A stretch of DNA of 5,289 nt from Nitrospira lenta (GTDB lineage: Bacteria > Nitrospirota > Nitrospiria > Nitrospirales > Nitrospiraceae): positions 1-5,289 of the forward strand of contig CAMDRK010000206.1 in NCBI GenBank assembly GCA_945906715.1, in the 5' to 3' direction. Of the stretch, positions 1 to 5,127 are shown piece by piece (the stretch's first letter is position 1; each line of letters starts with the position of its first letter). Under the pieces are notes generated by a model. It was not told the origin of the DNA. It saw nothing but the letters and a program-made list of their open reading frames with translations, and did not search any database. The translations under genes were made by a program, and so were the position numbers.

Positions 1-36
1 AAGAAGGATGGTCTGGCTGCTCCCTTCTTCTAGTTT
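1..36 (+). terminator. possible terminator-like hairpin of an upstream gene
   Basis: The arm AAGAAGG at 1-7 can pair with CCTTCTT at 23-29, with a 15-nt loop. It is followed by ctagttttctc, which contains only a four-base T run. The stem is short and the loop long, and the window edge may cut off more of the 5' arm. It could be the end of a transcription unit preceding prfC, or chance. Confidence 0.22.
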
Positions 37-97
37 TCTCCTCTGCCAGGTGTTACAACATTCCCAGAGCCACCTCATGTGGTGCCTTGAATAATTG

Positions 98-102
98 AAG
101 GA
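98..102 (+). promoter_or_regulatory. Shine-Dalgarno of prfC
   Basis: AAGGA lies 6 nt upstream of the ATG at 109 and supports that start. No convincing sigma-70 promoter was found in 1-97. An AATAAT word at 90-95 resembles a -10 box, but it has no -35 partner and sits too close to the start codon. Confidence 0.7.
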
Positions 103-108
103 ACGTCT

Positions 109-1734
109 ATGTCTTTGCCGATTGAGAAGTCGTTGTCCGATGAGTTGGCACGTGAAGTGGCGCGGCGGCGCACGTTTGCCATTATTTCGCACCCGGACGC
201 GGGGAAAACTACGCTGACTGAGAAACTTCTCCTCTACGCCGGCGCAGTACATCTCGCAGGGGCTGTGCATGCGCGGTCCAATCAGCGTGCATCGAAGTCG
301 GACTGGATGGAGTTGGAACAAGCGCGCGGCATTTCCATCACCTCCACCGCCCTCCAATTCGACTACCAAGGTGTGCGGGTCAACCTGCTCGACACGCCAG
401 GCCACCAAGACTTCAGCGAAGACACCTACCGCACGCTCATGGCTGTGGATAGCGCGGTGATGGTGCTCGATTGCGCCAAAGGCATTGAGCCGCAGACGAA
501 GAAACTCTTCGCCGTCTGTCGCAAACGCAACATCCCGATCATGACCTTTATCAATAAAATGGACCTGCCGGGGCGCCATCCATACGAACTCCTTGAAGAG
601 ATCGAGCAGACCTTGGGCATGACGACAGTCCCCTTCAATTGGCCCATCGGGGAAGGATCAGGATTTCTGGGATTGTACGATCTTCGAGAACCTCAAGTGC
701 TGTTCTTTCAGCGGACGCTCCATAACCAGAAACGGGCGCCGATGCGGGTGGCCAGCTTTCCTGACCCGAGCCTGGCTGAAACGCTAGGAGAGGCCTATGG
801 TCCATTACAAGAAGAAATTGCCCTGCTGACCGGTGCCGGCACCAAATTCGATCGCGACCGTTTTCTCGCCGGCCAACTCACACCGGTCTTCTTCGGAAGC
901 GCCCTCACGAACTTCGGTGTCGAGCCTTTTCTGAATGGCTTCCTCCAACTCGCTCCTCCGCCGGGACCACGCATGAGTTCAGAGGGGCCAGTACTGCCGA
1001 CAGAGGAAAAGTTCTCAGGCTTCGTGTTCAAGATTCAGGCGAATATGGACCCACAACATCGTGATCGAATGGCATTTTTACGTATTGTATCGGGGCGATT
1101 CGAGAAGGATATGATGGTCCACCATGCGCGGCTGGACAGGAAGATTCGGATGACGCGACCACACCGCCTCTTTGGTCGCGACCGAGAGACGATTGAAGAG
1201 GCCTACCCTGGCGATGTTGTGGGATTCGTCAACCCGGGCCTCTTTGCCATCGGCGATACCCTCTGCTCCGGCAGTCCCCGCTCCTTTGATGCAATCCCGC
1301 AATTTCCCCCTGAATGCTTCGGCGTGCTGCGAAGCCAGGACCTCGCAAAGCAGAAACAGTTTCAGAAGGGACTTCAGCAGCTCGAAGAAGAAGGGGTCAT
1401 GCAGGTCTTCTATTCACCCGATCATGTGCGGCGGGAACCGGTCTTAGCCGCTGTAGGCGAGCTCCAATTCGATGTCGTGGCCTCGCGGCTTGAGACCGAG
1501 TATGGGGTCAAGACCCTGGTCGAGCGGATGCCGTTTGTCTTGGCCCGCTGGGTGAGCGGCGATCCCGACACGATCGCCCGCATCTACTGGCCACAGGACA
1601 CGCGCCGGCTCGTGGACCGGGACGGCAAGATGGTCATGCTATTTGGCTCAGAACGGCTGCTCGCCTACTGCATGAAAGAATATGCCTCCCTCAAGTTTCA
1701 GTTGCGGGAGGAAGTCGGAACAACAGAAAGCTAA
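109..1734 (+). CDS. prfC: peptide chain release factor 3 (RF3)
   Basis: RF3 is the cytoplasmic translational GTPase that recycles RF1/RF2 from the ribosome after peptide release. The 541-residue product is close to the roughly 530 residues of E. coli RF3. The GTPase motifs are intact and in order: G1 SHPDAGKTT (27-35), G2 region RGISITST (73-80), G3 DTPGHQDF (95-102), G4 NKMD (149-152) and G5 GSA (263-265). The HPDAGKTT P-loop and the phrase LEQARGISITS are typical of RF3 rather than EF-G or LepA. A beta-barrel domain II follows (about 300-390), then the RF3 C-terminal domain (about 400-530) with EEGVMQVF and VGELQFDVV, both characteristic of the family. ATG 109 is chosen for its well-placed AAGGA. 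The gene appears monocistronic here. It is followed 71 bp later by an IS in the opposite orientation, which leaves it intact. I see no frameshift or missing motif. Confidence 0.97.
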   Translation: MSLPIEKSLSDELAREVARRRTFAIISHPDAGKTTLTEKLLLYAGAVHLAGAVHARSNQRASKSDWMELEQARGISITSTALQFDYQGVRVNLLDTPGHQDFSEDTYRTLMAVDSAVMVLDCAKGIEPQTKKLFAVCRKRNIPIMTFINKMDLPGRHPYELLEEIEQTLGMTTVPFNWPIGEGSGFLGLYDLREPQVLFFQRTLHNQKRAPMRVASFPDPSLAETLGEAYGPLQEEIALLTGAGTKFDRDRFLAGQLTPVFFGSALTNFGVEPFLNGFLQLAPPPGPRMSSEGPVLPTEEKFSGFVFKIQANMDPQHRDRMAFLRIVSGRFEKDMMVHHARLDRKIRMTRPHRLFGRDRETIEEAYPGDVVGFVNPGLFAIGDTLCSGSPRSFDAIPQFPPECFGVLRSQDLAKQKQFQKGLQQLEEEGVMQVFYSPDHVRREPVLAAVGELQFDVVASRLETEYGVKTLVERMPFVLARWVSGDPDTIARIYWPQDTRRLVDRDGKMVMLFGSERLLAYCMKEYASLKFQLREEVGTTES

Positions 1735-1801
1735 TTGGCACAACCGACCCGCCGTTCCATCTCACTTTACAACACATCAATAGGTCGTTCGTCTCATTGA
1801 T

Positions 1802-1805
1802 CTAG
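1802..1805. repeat. left copy of CTAG target-site duplication
   Basis: CTAG here is repeated directly at 2619-2622, on the other side of the IS. IS5-family elements commonly duplicate a short TA-centred, YTAR-like target, so CTAG is a reasonable duplication. Because CTAG is palindromic, a 2-bp TA duplication with slightly longer IS ends cannot be excluded. Confidence 0.65.
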
Positions 1806-1830
1806 GGCCTGTTAACACTAACGCAGGCCC
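1805..1830. other. stem-loop at the left IS end
   Basis: GGGCCTG at 1805-1811 pairs with CAGGCCC at 1824-1830. TTA (1812-1814) can continue the stem with TAA (1819-1821), leaving a two-base CG bulge and an ACAC loop. It overlaps the transposase stop and the terminal repeat. It lacks a T tract on either strand, so it is not a canonical intrinsic terminator. It could still slow read-through between the convergent prfC and transposase, or block translation from external transcripts. The structure is seen; the function is inferred. Confidence 0.4.
1806..1823 (+). repeat. left terminal inverted repeat of the IS
   Basis: GGCCTGTTAACACTAACG matches the reverse complement of 2601-2618 at 16 of 18 positions, differing at the fourth and seventeenth. 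Including the flanking CTAG, the match is 20 of 22. The transposase stop codon (minus-strand TAG, 1818-1820) is embedded in it. Confidence 0.88.
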
Positions 1831-2575
1831 TCGACGATCAACGCGAAATTGATGAACGCCACGAACATGACATCGAGTTTTTCAAACCGCGAGAAGATGC
1901 GCCGAAATCCCTTGAGCCGACGGAACAGCCGTTCGATCTCATTGCGTCGCTTATACAGGGCTCGATCGTATGCCCAGGGCGTGAGTCGATTGTGCTTGGG
2001 CGGCACCACAGGCACATACCCTAACTCCACGGCCAGTTCCCGCGTCGCATCGCCTTCATACGCCCGATCCATCAACAGGTGGACCGGGCGCGGCATGCGC
2101 CCGAAGCGTTGCAGTAGCTTTCGCCCCTCGGGTGCATCGTGGGCCTGGCCCGGAGACAGGGCAAACGTTAGCGCCGTTCGAGCATCCGCGGCAACCAGAT
2201 GAATCTTGGTCGTCCATCCACCGCGGGACCGACCAATGGCTTGCGGGCCGTTTTTTTTAACGCCCCCGTGCCATCTGGATGGACCTTGACGATGGTACTG
2301 TCCAAGGCGACGGCTTCGAGCTTCACGCGGAGGATCTGCGTGTGTTGCAACTGGGCAAAGACGCGATCCAGCACCTCGCTCTTTGCCCACCGATTCATGC
2401 GCGTATAGATGGTGTGCCAGTTGCCGAATCGCTTGGGGAGCCCGCGCCATTTGCACCCCTGCTCGGCGACGTACAAGATGGCATTGAGTACGTGCAGATT
2501 GTCGAGCGTCACGTTGCCGCGTGGTGTCGGCAAACACGGCGCGATTTGGCGATACTGTGCGTCGGTGATTTCCAT
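1818..2575 (-). CDS. IS5-family DDE transposase OrfAB, made by -1 frameshift
   Basis: This is the DNA-strand-transfer enzyme of the IS. Reading orfA from ATG 2575 and shifting -1 at the A8 run gives a 252-residue fusion (108 residues in the orfA frame plus 144 in the orfB frame). The N-terminal part holds the helix-rich DUF4096-type region, with TDAQYRQIAPCLP near the start and NAILYVAEQGCKWRGLP around 31-47. Catalytic acids fit the IS5/IS4-type DDE fold: D92 in LDSTIVKVH, D170 in LLMDRAYEGD, and E215 in the Y-(2)-R-(3)-E-(6)-K signature formed by Y208, R211, E215 and K222. The C terminus, FINFALIVEGLR, is typical of the family. No catalytic residue is missing. No good Shine-Dalgarno precedes ATG 2575, as expected for a poorly expressed transposase. 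Read as separate genes it would look broken, but the shift site explains the split. Confidence 0.9.
2168..2575 (-). CDS. OrfA, unshifted N-terminal product of the IS transposase
   Basis: Without frameshifting, translation from ATG 2575 ends at the stop at 2168-2170 and yields 135 residues. The first 108 are shared with the full transposase and include the N-terminal DNA-binding region and D92. The last 27 are a frame-specific tail (from TARKPLVG to MLERR) with no family resemblance. In IS elements of this layout OrfA alone is often regarded as a regulator or by-product; that role here is inference. It carries only one of the three catalytic acids, so it cannot be a transposase on its own. Confidence 0.7.
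   Translation of the reverse strand: MEITDAQYRQIAPCLPTPRGNVTLDNLHVLNAILYVAEQGCKWRGLPKRFGNWHTIYTRMNRWAKSEVLDRVFAQLQHTQILRVKLEAVALDSTIVKVHPDGTGALKKTARKPLVGPAVDGRPRFIWLPRMLERR
2206..2236 (-). other. candidate frameshift-stimulating stem-loop
   Basis: In the transposase mRNA, TTGGTCGGTCC (2236 to 2226) can pair with GGACGACCAA (2215 to 2206). This makes a 10-bp stem with one bulged G and a 10-nt loop. It begins 15 nt after the slippery heptamer, slightly further than the classic 5-9 nt spacing. Its position and strength suggest a stimulator of frameshifting, but this rests on reading the sequence only. Confidence 0.45.
2252..2258 (-). other. programmed -1 ribosomal frameshift site (A AAA AAA)
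   Basis: On the minus strand the zero frame reads GCG TTA AAA AAA ACG through a run of eight A (2251-2258). Slipping both AAA codons back by one base moves from the orfA to the orfB frame and gives ...A-L-K-K-N-G.... This joins D92 to the region containing D170 and E215. A-run slippery heptamers at orfA/orfB junctions are established for several IS families. Transcriptional slippage on A8 is an alternative route to the same product. Confidence 0.82.
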
Positions 2576-2600
2576 GTCCGCAGTATCTCATGAAAATGGC

Positions 2601-2618
2601 CATTAGTGTTAACACGCC
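2601..2618 (-). repeat. right terminal inverted repeat of the IS
   Basis: This is the partner of the left terminal repeat, with two differences in 18. It contains the perfect 10-bp palindrome GTGTTAACAC (2606-2615), which holds a TTAACA word resembling a -35 box on both strands. Facing inward, a GATACT word 19 bp downstream could act as a weak -10 for the transposase. That promoter is speculative. Confidence 0.88.
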
Positions 2619-2622
2619 CTAG
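2619..2622. repeat. right copy of CTAG target-site duplication
   Basis: This is the direct repeat of CTAG at 1802-1805. Removing the IS and one copy would restore a site reading ...cattgat-CTAG-cttgtccgg..., joining the prfC downstream sequence to the inverted repeat at 2628-2685. Confidence 0.65.
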
Positions 2623-2627
2623 CTTGT

Positions 2628-2685
2628 CCGGTTTGTTTGGTTTATCGGGTTCAATCAAATAGACGCGACAAACCAAACAGACCAG
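2628..2685. repeat. imperfect inverted repeat with 24-bp arms
   Basis: Arm 2628-2651 matches the reverse complement of 2662-2685 at 19 of 24 positions. The core GGTTTGTTTGGTTT (2630-2643) pairs with 2670-2683 with only one difference, which would be a G-U pair in one of the two transcripts. The loop is 10 nt (2652-2661). The arms have a repetitive GGTTT/GTTTG texture unlike neighbouring DNA, which suggests a member of a dispersed intergenic repeat family rather than a unique structure. It begins 5 bp from the IS target duplication and may originally have followed prfC directly. It lacks a T tract expected of an intrinsic terminator. Confidence 0.65.
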
Positions 2686-3018
2686 AGCAACCAACCGATC
2701 CCCACACTTCACTATCGTAGGCTGCACTCAAACGACTACAGGTCTATCCTCTGAGAAACGCTGAGATTGGCTCAGTGATCTACCGTAATCTCCTACAGCT
2801 CCTTCACGTCACCACGTTCTCATTTTTCCCACGGGTGATTTTCCTCGATATTTCTTCTGCCCACTCTCCTCCCACGACGGCACATGACTTGCGTAATGAC
2901 CACGGTGAGAAGATGAATGGCCTACCGCTTCGAGATCTCCTCGGGTGGTCGAGTCCTCTGAGTAATCTGACATAGGCCTGTGCACAGGAGCTGTGAGCCT
3001 CTCCAGGAATGGTCTGCC
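2686..3018. other. intergenic stretch without a recognisable gene
   Basis: No open frame here looks coding. The longer ones have unstructured composition, no good ribosome-binding site, and conflict with the supported FN3 start. Visible structures are small: CTGAG/CTCAG around 2762-2776, and the perfect 12-bp palindrome CCTGTGCACAGG at 2977-2988, about 63 bp before the FN3 start. The palindrome could be an operator for the FN3 gene. I could not find a convincing -35/-10 pair, tRNA or known riboswitch core. Part of this region presumably carries the FN3 promoter and leader. Confidence 0.5.
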
Positions 3019-3038
3019 TGCTGCTGGTCAAAGCAGCA
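3019..3038 (+). promoter_or_regulatory. leader hairpin immediately upstream of the FN3 ribosome-binding site
   Basis: TGCTGCT (3019-3025) pairs perfectly with AGCAGCA (3032-3038) around a 6-nt GGTCAA loop. The stem ends two bases before the Shine-Dalgarno. Such placement can influence ribosome access or mRNA stability, but no ligand or partner is recognisable. The pairing is directly visible; a regulatory role is inferred. Confidence 0.4.
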
Positions 3039-3039
3039 T

Positions 3040-3044
3040 AGGAG
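3040..3044 (+). promoter_or_regulatory. Shine-Dalgarno deciding the FN3 protein start
   Basis: AGGAG is placed 7 nt before ATG 3052. It favours this start over an in-frame GTG at 2980, whose extra 24 residues would put a charged, polar stretch ahead of the signal peptide. Confidence 0.85.
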
Positions 3045-3051
3045 TATTTGT

Positions 3052-3423
3052 ATGAACTGGGTAAGAGCCATCGCTGGTGTGCTGGTGTTGTGGTCGAGTA
3101 CTGCGTGGGGTGCCACGTTGACGTGGACAGCCAACAGTGAACCGGACCTGGCAGGATATCGCGTCTTTCAATGCAGTCAGCAACCCTGCACACGCACGTC
3201 GGGCAACGCGTCTTCTCTCGCCACGTTGGGAGCGGTGACGAGTTTCAATATCGGAACGCCTGCAGTGACTCAGTACTATTTTATTACGGCCTATGATTCG
3301 ACCAACAATGAGTCAGGCATGAGCGGTCTCGCAACCTTCACACCAGCCGGGGCACCGCCGCCTCCACCTCCTCCGGCAGCCCCACCAACTCCAAATGGAC
3401 TACACATCAGTGCCGTACAGTAA
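3052..3423 (+). CDS. small exported protein with one fibronectin type III-like domain
   Basis: The 123-residue product begins with a clear signal peptide: N-terminal MNWVR, a hydrophobic core to about residue 16, and a probable signal peptidase I site AWG|A at 20/21. Residues 22-98 resemble an FN3 domain, with LTWTANSEPDLAGYRVFQ as the B-C strand region and YYFITAYDSTNNESGMSGLATFTP as the E-F-G region. C41 and C46 (in CSQQPC) could form a disulfide outside the cytoplasm. A proline-rich linker follows (100-113, seven consecutive P), then PNGLHISAVQ and a stop. That tail resembles the first strand of another FN3 repeat, so the protein may be a shortened form of a multi-repeat protein. FN3 modules mediate extracellular binding or act as spacers; the ligand is unknown. 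The gene is transcribed alone and converges with the helicase. Confidence 0.8.
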   Translation: MNWVRAIAGVLVLWSSTAWGATLTWTANSEPDLAGYRVFQCSQQPCTRTSGNASSLATLGAVTSFNIGTPAVTQYYFITAYDSTNNESGMSGLATFTPAGAPPPPPPPAAPPTPNGLHISAVQ

Positions 3424-3509
3424 ATTCTCTTGGATGTTGGAACCGGGAATGTGTTGGTCGCAGGATTGCCGAGCAGAACGGGCGAGACGAGCGAGGATTG
3501 AGGTCCGAC

Positions 3510-3541
3510 GTTCGAGGTTTTAGGAACTTCAAACCCCGAAC
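3510..3541. repeat. intergenic inverted repeat between convergent genes
   Basis: GTTCGAGGTTT (3510-3520) and AAACCCCGAAC (3531-3541) form an 11-bp inverted repeat with one A/G difference and a 10-nt loop. It sits between the 3' ends of the FN3 gene and the helicase gene, where a bidirectional terminator would be useful. However, there is no clear T run beyond either arm. The GTTCGAGGTTT word resembles dispersed intergenic repeats I recall from some environmental genomes; that is memory-based inference. Confidence 0.5.
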
Positions 3542-3573
3542 TTTGGATCGCGATTTTCTCAAATGTCTCGCGC

Positions 3574-5127
3574 CTAAGCGCCGTCAAAGCCTGAGTCCCG
3601 CCACTTTTCCAGCAGGGCAATACGGCGTGCCAGTTGCGCAACGGTCGCCTGATCGACCCGGCCCCCGGTTCGCTTGATGAGTTCCGCATTGAGTCGGCGA
3701 TGATCGACACCCGCCTTTCTCGCTACGGCGCCGACGAGGGTGCGGTGCTGGTCTCGCAATTCGTTCTTCTTGTCATGAAGCGGGACTGCCGACTCTGGGA
3801 CGCCCTTGCCCTCACCGCCTGATTCCGCCTCTTCTCCCCCGATCAGGGAATCCATCCGTGCCACCCCATGCAAGGGCATGTACTCTTTCAGCGAGGTAGC
3901 GGCCGTACCGAACAACGTTCGCTGCACGAAGGGCATGATCTCTTCCAACACATGATCGCGTTCCGCCTTGATCCGTTTGGCATAGTGGACGAGAGTGGCG
4001 TCCTTCGGCAGATACAGCCATGCCCGTTGCGGCTTCGGCAATCCCTCTTGCATCCGAACGAATCGCCCGACAACCTGGCGAAAATACATCTCGGTCAGAA
4101 CGTTCGTGGCATAGACACCGACTCGGAGCCTCGGAATATCGACGCCTTCGCTCACCATGTTCACCGCGACGAGCCATTGCTGGGTCTTATGCTGTGCGAA
4201 CGCAGCTATCGTCTTCGACGCCGACGGATCGTCCGATATGGCCACTTGCGCGCGGCTTCCGGTCACATGCTTCACCAGTTCTGCGACCTGCCTCGCATGG
4301 TCCTGATTCATCGCGACGATGAGCCCTCCGGCATCTGGCTGCTCTTGCTTGCGGAGCCGGCGTAATTCGGCATGGGCATCCGTGATGACAGGGCCCAGCC
4401 AGCTATCTTGCAAAAGCGCAGTCTTGAGACGCTCTCGCTGTAGCTCGAACGTGAGTCCGTCCTCGAACGTCGCCCGATGTTCACGGCCCTCCGAAAGCCA
4501 CGTCAGTTCCCCCTCATAGCTTGGAAAGAGAATTGGACGGCAGACGCTCTCGCGAATCGCCTCGGCATACCCATAGGTAAAATCGGCCTGGCTTTCGCCC
4601 TGCTCATACCGCACGTAGGGAATCGGATTGTTATCGGAGCGAAAGGGGGTGCCCGACAAAGCCAGACGAAACACCGCTTCGTCAAACGCGTCCTTCAATG
4701 CGTTGCCCCAATCCTTGCCCTCGCCAGCATGGTGCAACTCGTCGAAGATCAGTAGCGTGGGGCGACTTCGGCAAGCGCGTTGAAACACATCCGGCGCGAG
4801 ACAGACTTGTTGATAGGTCACGACTGCGCCATGGTAGTCGTGGGCTTCGATGGCCTGCTCGTTTGTCAGCGCAGGATCCAGGTGAATCCCAACCGACCCT
4901 GCGGCAGCCGCCCATTGCGTACGCAAATGGTTGGTCGGACAGATGACCAGCACACGGCGGGCTACTCGATCGGCCAGGTACTGATGGGCAATCCGGAGAG
5001 CGAAGCGAGTTTTCCCGGCAGCAGGCGTTGCCGTCGCGAGAAAATCAGGGTGCGTATGAGTGAAGACGCCGGATACCGCGCGAGCCTGCCATTCGCGCAG
5101 CTTGGCCGTCCAGGGAGACACGATCAC
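3574..5127 (-). CDS. superfamily 2 DEAD/DEAH-box helicase (ResIII-type), 517 aa
   Basis: This is an ATP-dependent nucleic-acid translocase or helicase. Motifs in order: LREWQARAV (10-18, Q-motif-like), Walker A ATPAAGKT (33-40), Ia VICPTNHLRTQW (61-72), Ib VVTYQQV (102-108), Walker B box IFDELHH (D129-E-L-H132), III SGTP (158-161), IV GLIVAMNQDHARQ (268-280), V VNMVSEGVDIP (322-332), and VI QVVGRFVR with Q351, G354, R355 and R358. Both RecA-like domains are therefore intact. After an acidic, glycine-rich linker (about 430-445), a helical tail (about 452-510) contains HRRLNAELIKRTGG and QATVAQLARRIALLEKW. I recall a similar tail on a group of actinobacterial and phage helicases whose motif V-VI region also reads SEGVDxPRLxVGVYAT...VGRFVR. 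No nuclease, methylase or zinc-finger motif is visible. The start is GTG 5127, preceded by GAGG at 5 nt. The substrate is unknown; repair, recombination, phage-related or defence roles are all possible. Confidence 0.88.
   Translation of the reverse strand: MIVSPWTAKLREWQARAVSGVFTHTHPDFLATATPAAGKTRFALRIAHQYLADRVARRVLVICPTNHLRTQWAAAAGSVGIHLDPALTNEQAIEAHDYHGAVVTYQQVCLAPDVFQRACRSRPTLLIFDELHHAGEGKDWGNALKDAFDEAVFRLALSGTPFRSDNNPIPYVRYEQGESQADFTYGYAEAIRESVCRPILFPSYEGELTWLSEGREHRATFEDGLTFELQRERLKTALLQDSWLGPVITDAHAELRRLRKQEQPDAGGLIVAMNQDHARQVAELVKHVTGSRAQVAISDDPSASKTIAAFAQHKTQQWLVAVNMVSEGVDIPRLRVGVYATNVLTEMYFRQVVGRFVRMQEGLPKPQRAWLYLPKDATLVHYAKRIKAERDHVLEEIMPFVQRTLFGTAATSLKEYMPLHGVARMDSLIGGEEAESGGEGKGVPESAVPLHDKKNELRDQHRTLVGAVARKAGVDHRRLNAELIKRTGGRVDQATVAQLARRIALLEKWRDSGFDGA

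Larger units (their letters stand above)
1806..2618 (-). mobile_element. complete IS5-family (IS427-like) insertion sequence, about 813 bp
   Basis: The element has 18-bp terminal inverted repeats with two mismatches, flanking CTAG direct repeats, and a two-frame DDE transposase that fills almost all of its length on the minus strand. Its size, the orfA/orfB arrangement with an A-run frameshift and the short TA-centred target duplication fit the IS427 group of the IS5 family. The transposase stop codon lies inside the left inverted repeat, and the orfA start is only about 40 bp from the right end. Both ends and all catalytic residues are present, so it looks potentially active. It sits in the intergenic space downstream of prfC without disrupting a recognisable gene. 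The exact ends depend on whether CTAG or only TA is the duplication. Confidence 0.9.

Noticed and set aside
1776..1801. ATCAAT/ATTGAT inverted repeat as the prfC terminator
   Set aside because: The stem is 6 bp and AT-rich with a 14-nt loop, and no T run follows. It is too weak to call.
1818..2615. Transposase as a frameshifted pseudogene
   Set aside because: The frame change coincides with an A8 slippery run in the correct -1 direction, and the fused product has all three catalytic acids and full length. Programmed frameshifting is the better explanation.
2509..2727. Minus-strand open frame with repeated LVCLVC and PDKPNKPDK texture
   Set aside because: The apparent repeats are just translation of the inverted repeat at 2628-2685, and the frame runs into the IS across its insertion junction.
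2941..3050. Cyclic-di-GMP (GEMM) or other riboswitch ahead of the FN3 gene
   Set aside because: Secreted FN3-like genes sometimes follow such riboswitches, so I looked. The GGGACGCAAAGCC-type core and tetraloop-receptor pattern are not present. Only a simple hairpin is visible.
2804..3193. 129-residue minus-strand open frame across the FN3 leader
   Set aside because: It overlaps the signal peptide and Shine-Dalgarno of the FN3 gene on the opposite strand and has no recognisable domain.
3868..4365. 165-residue plus-strand open frame inside the helicase
   Set aside because: It lies antisense to a protein with every SF2 motif intact, has no matching domain and no ribosome-binding site. It is a shadow of the helicase codon pattern.
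3574..5127. Helicase as the R subunit of a type III or type I restriction enzyme
   Set aside because: At 517 residues it lacks any visible nuclease motif, and no methylase or specificity gene is in the window.
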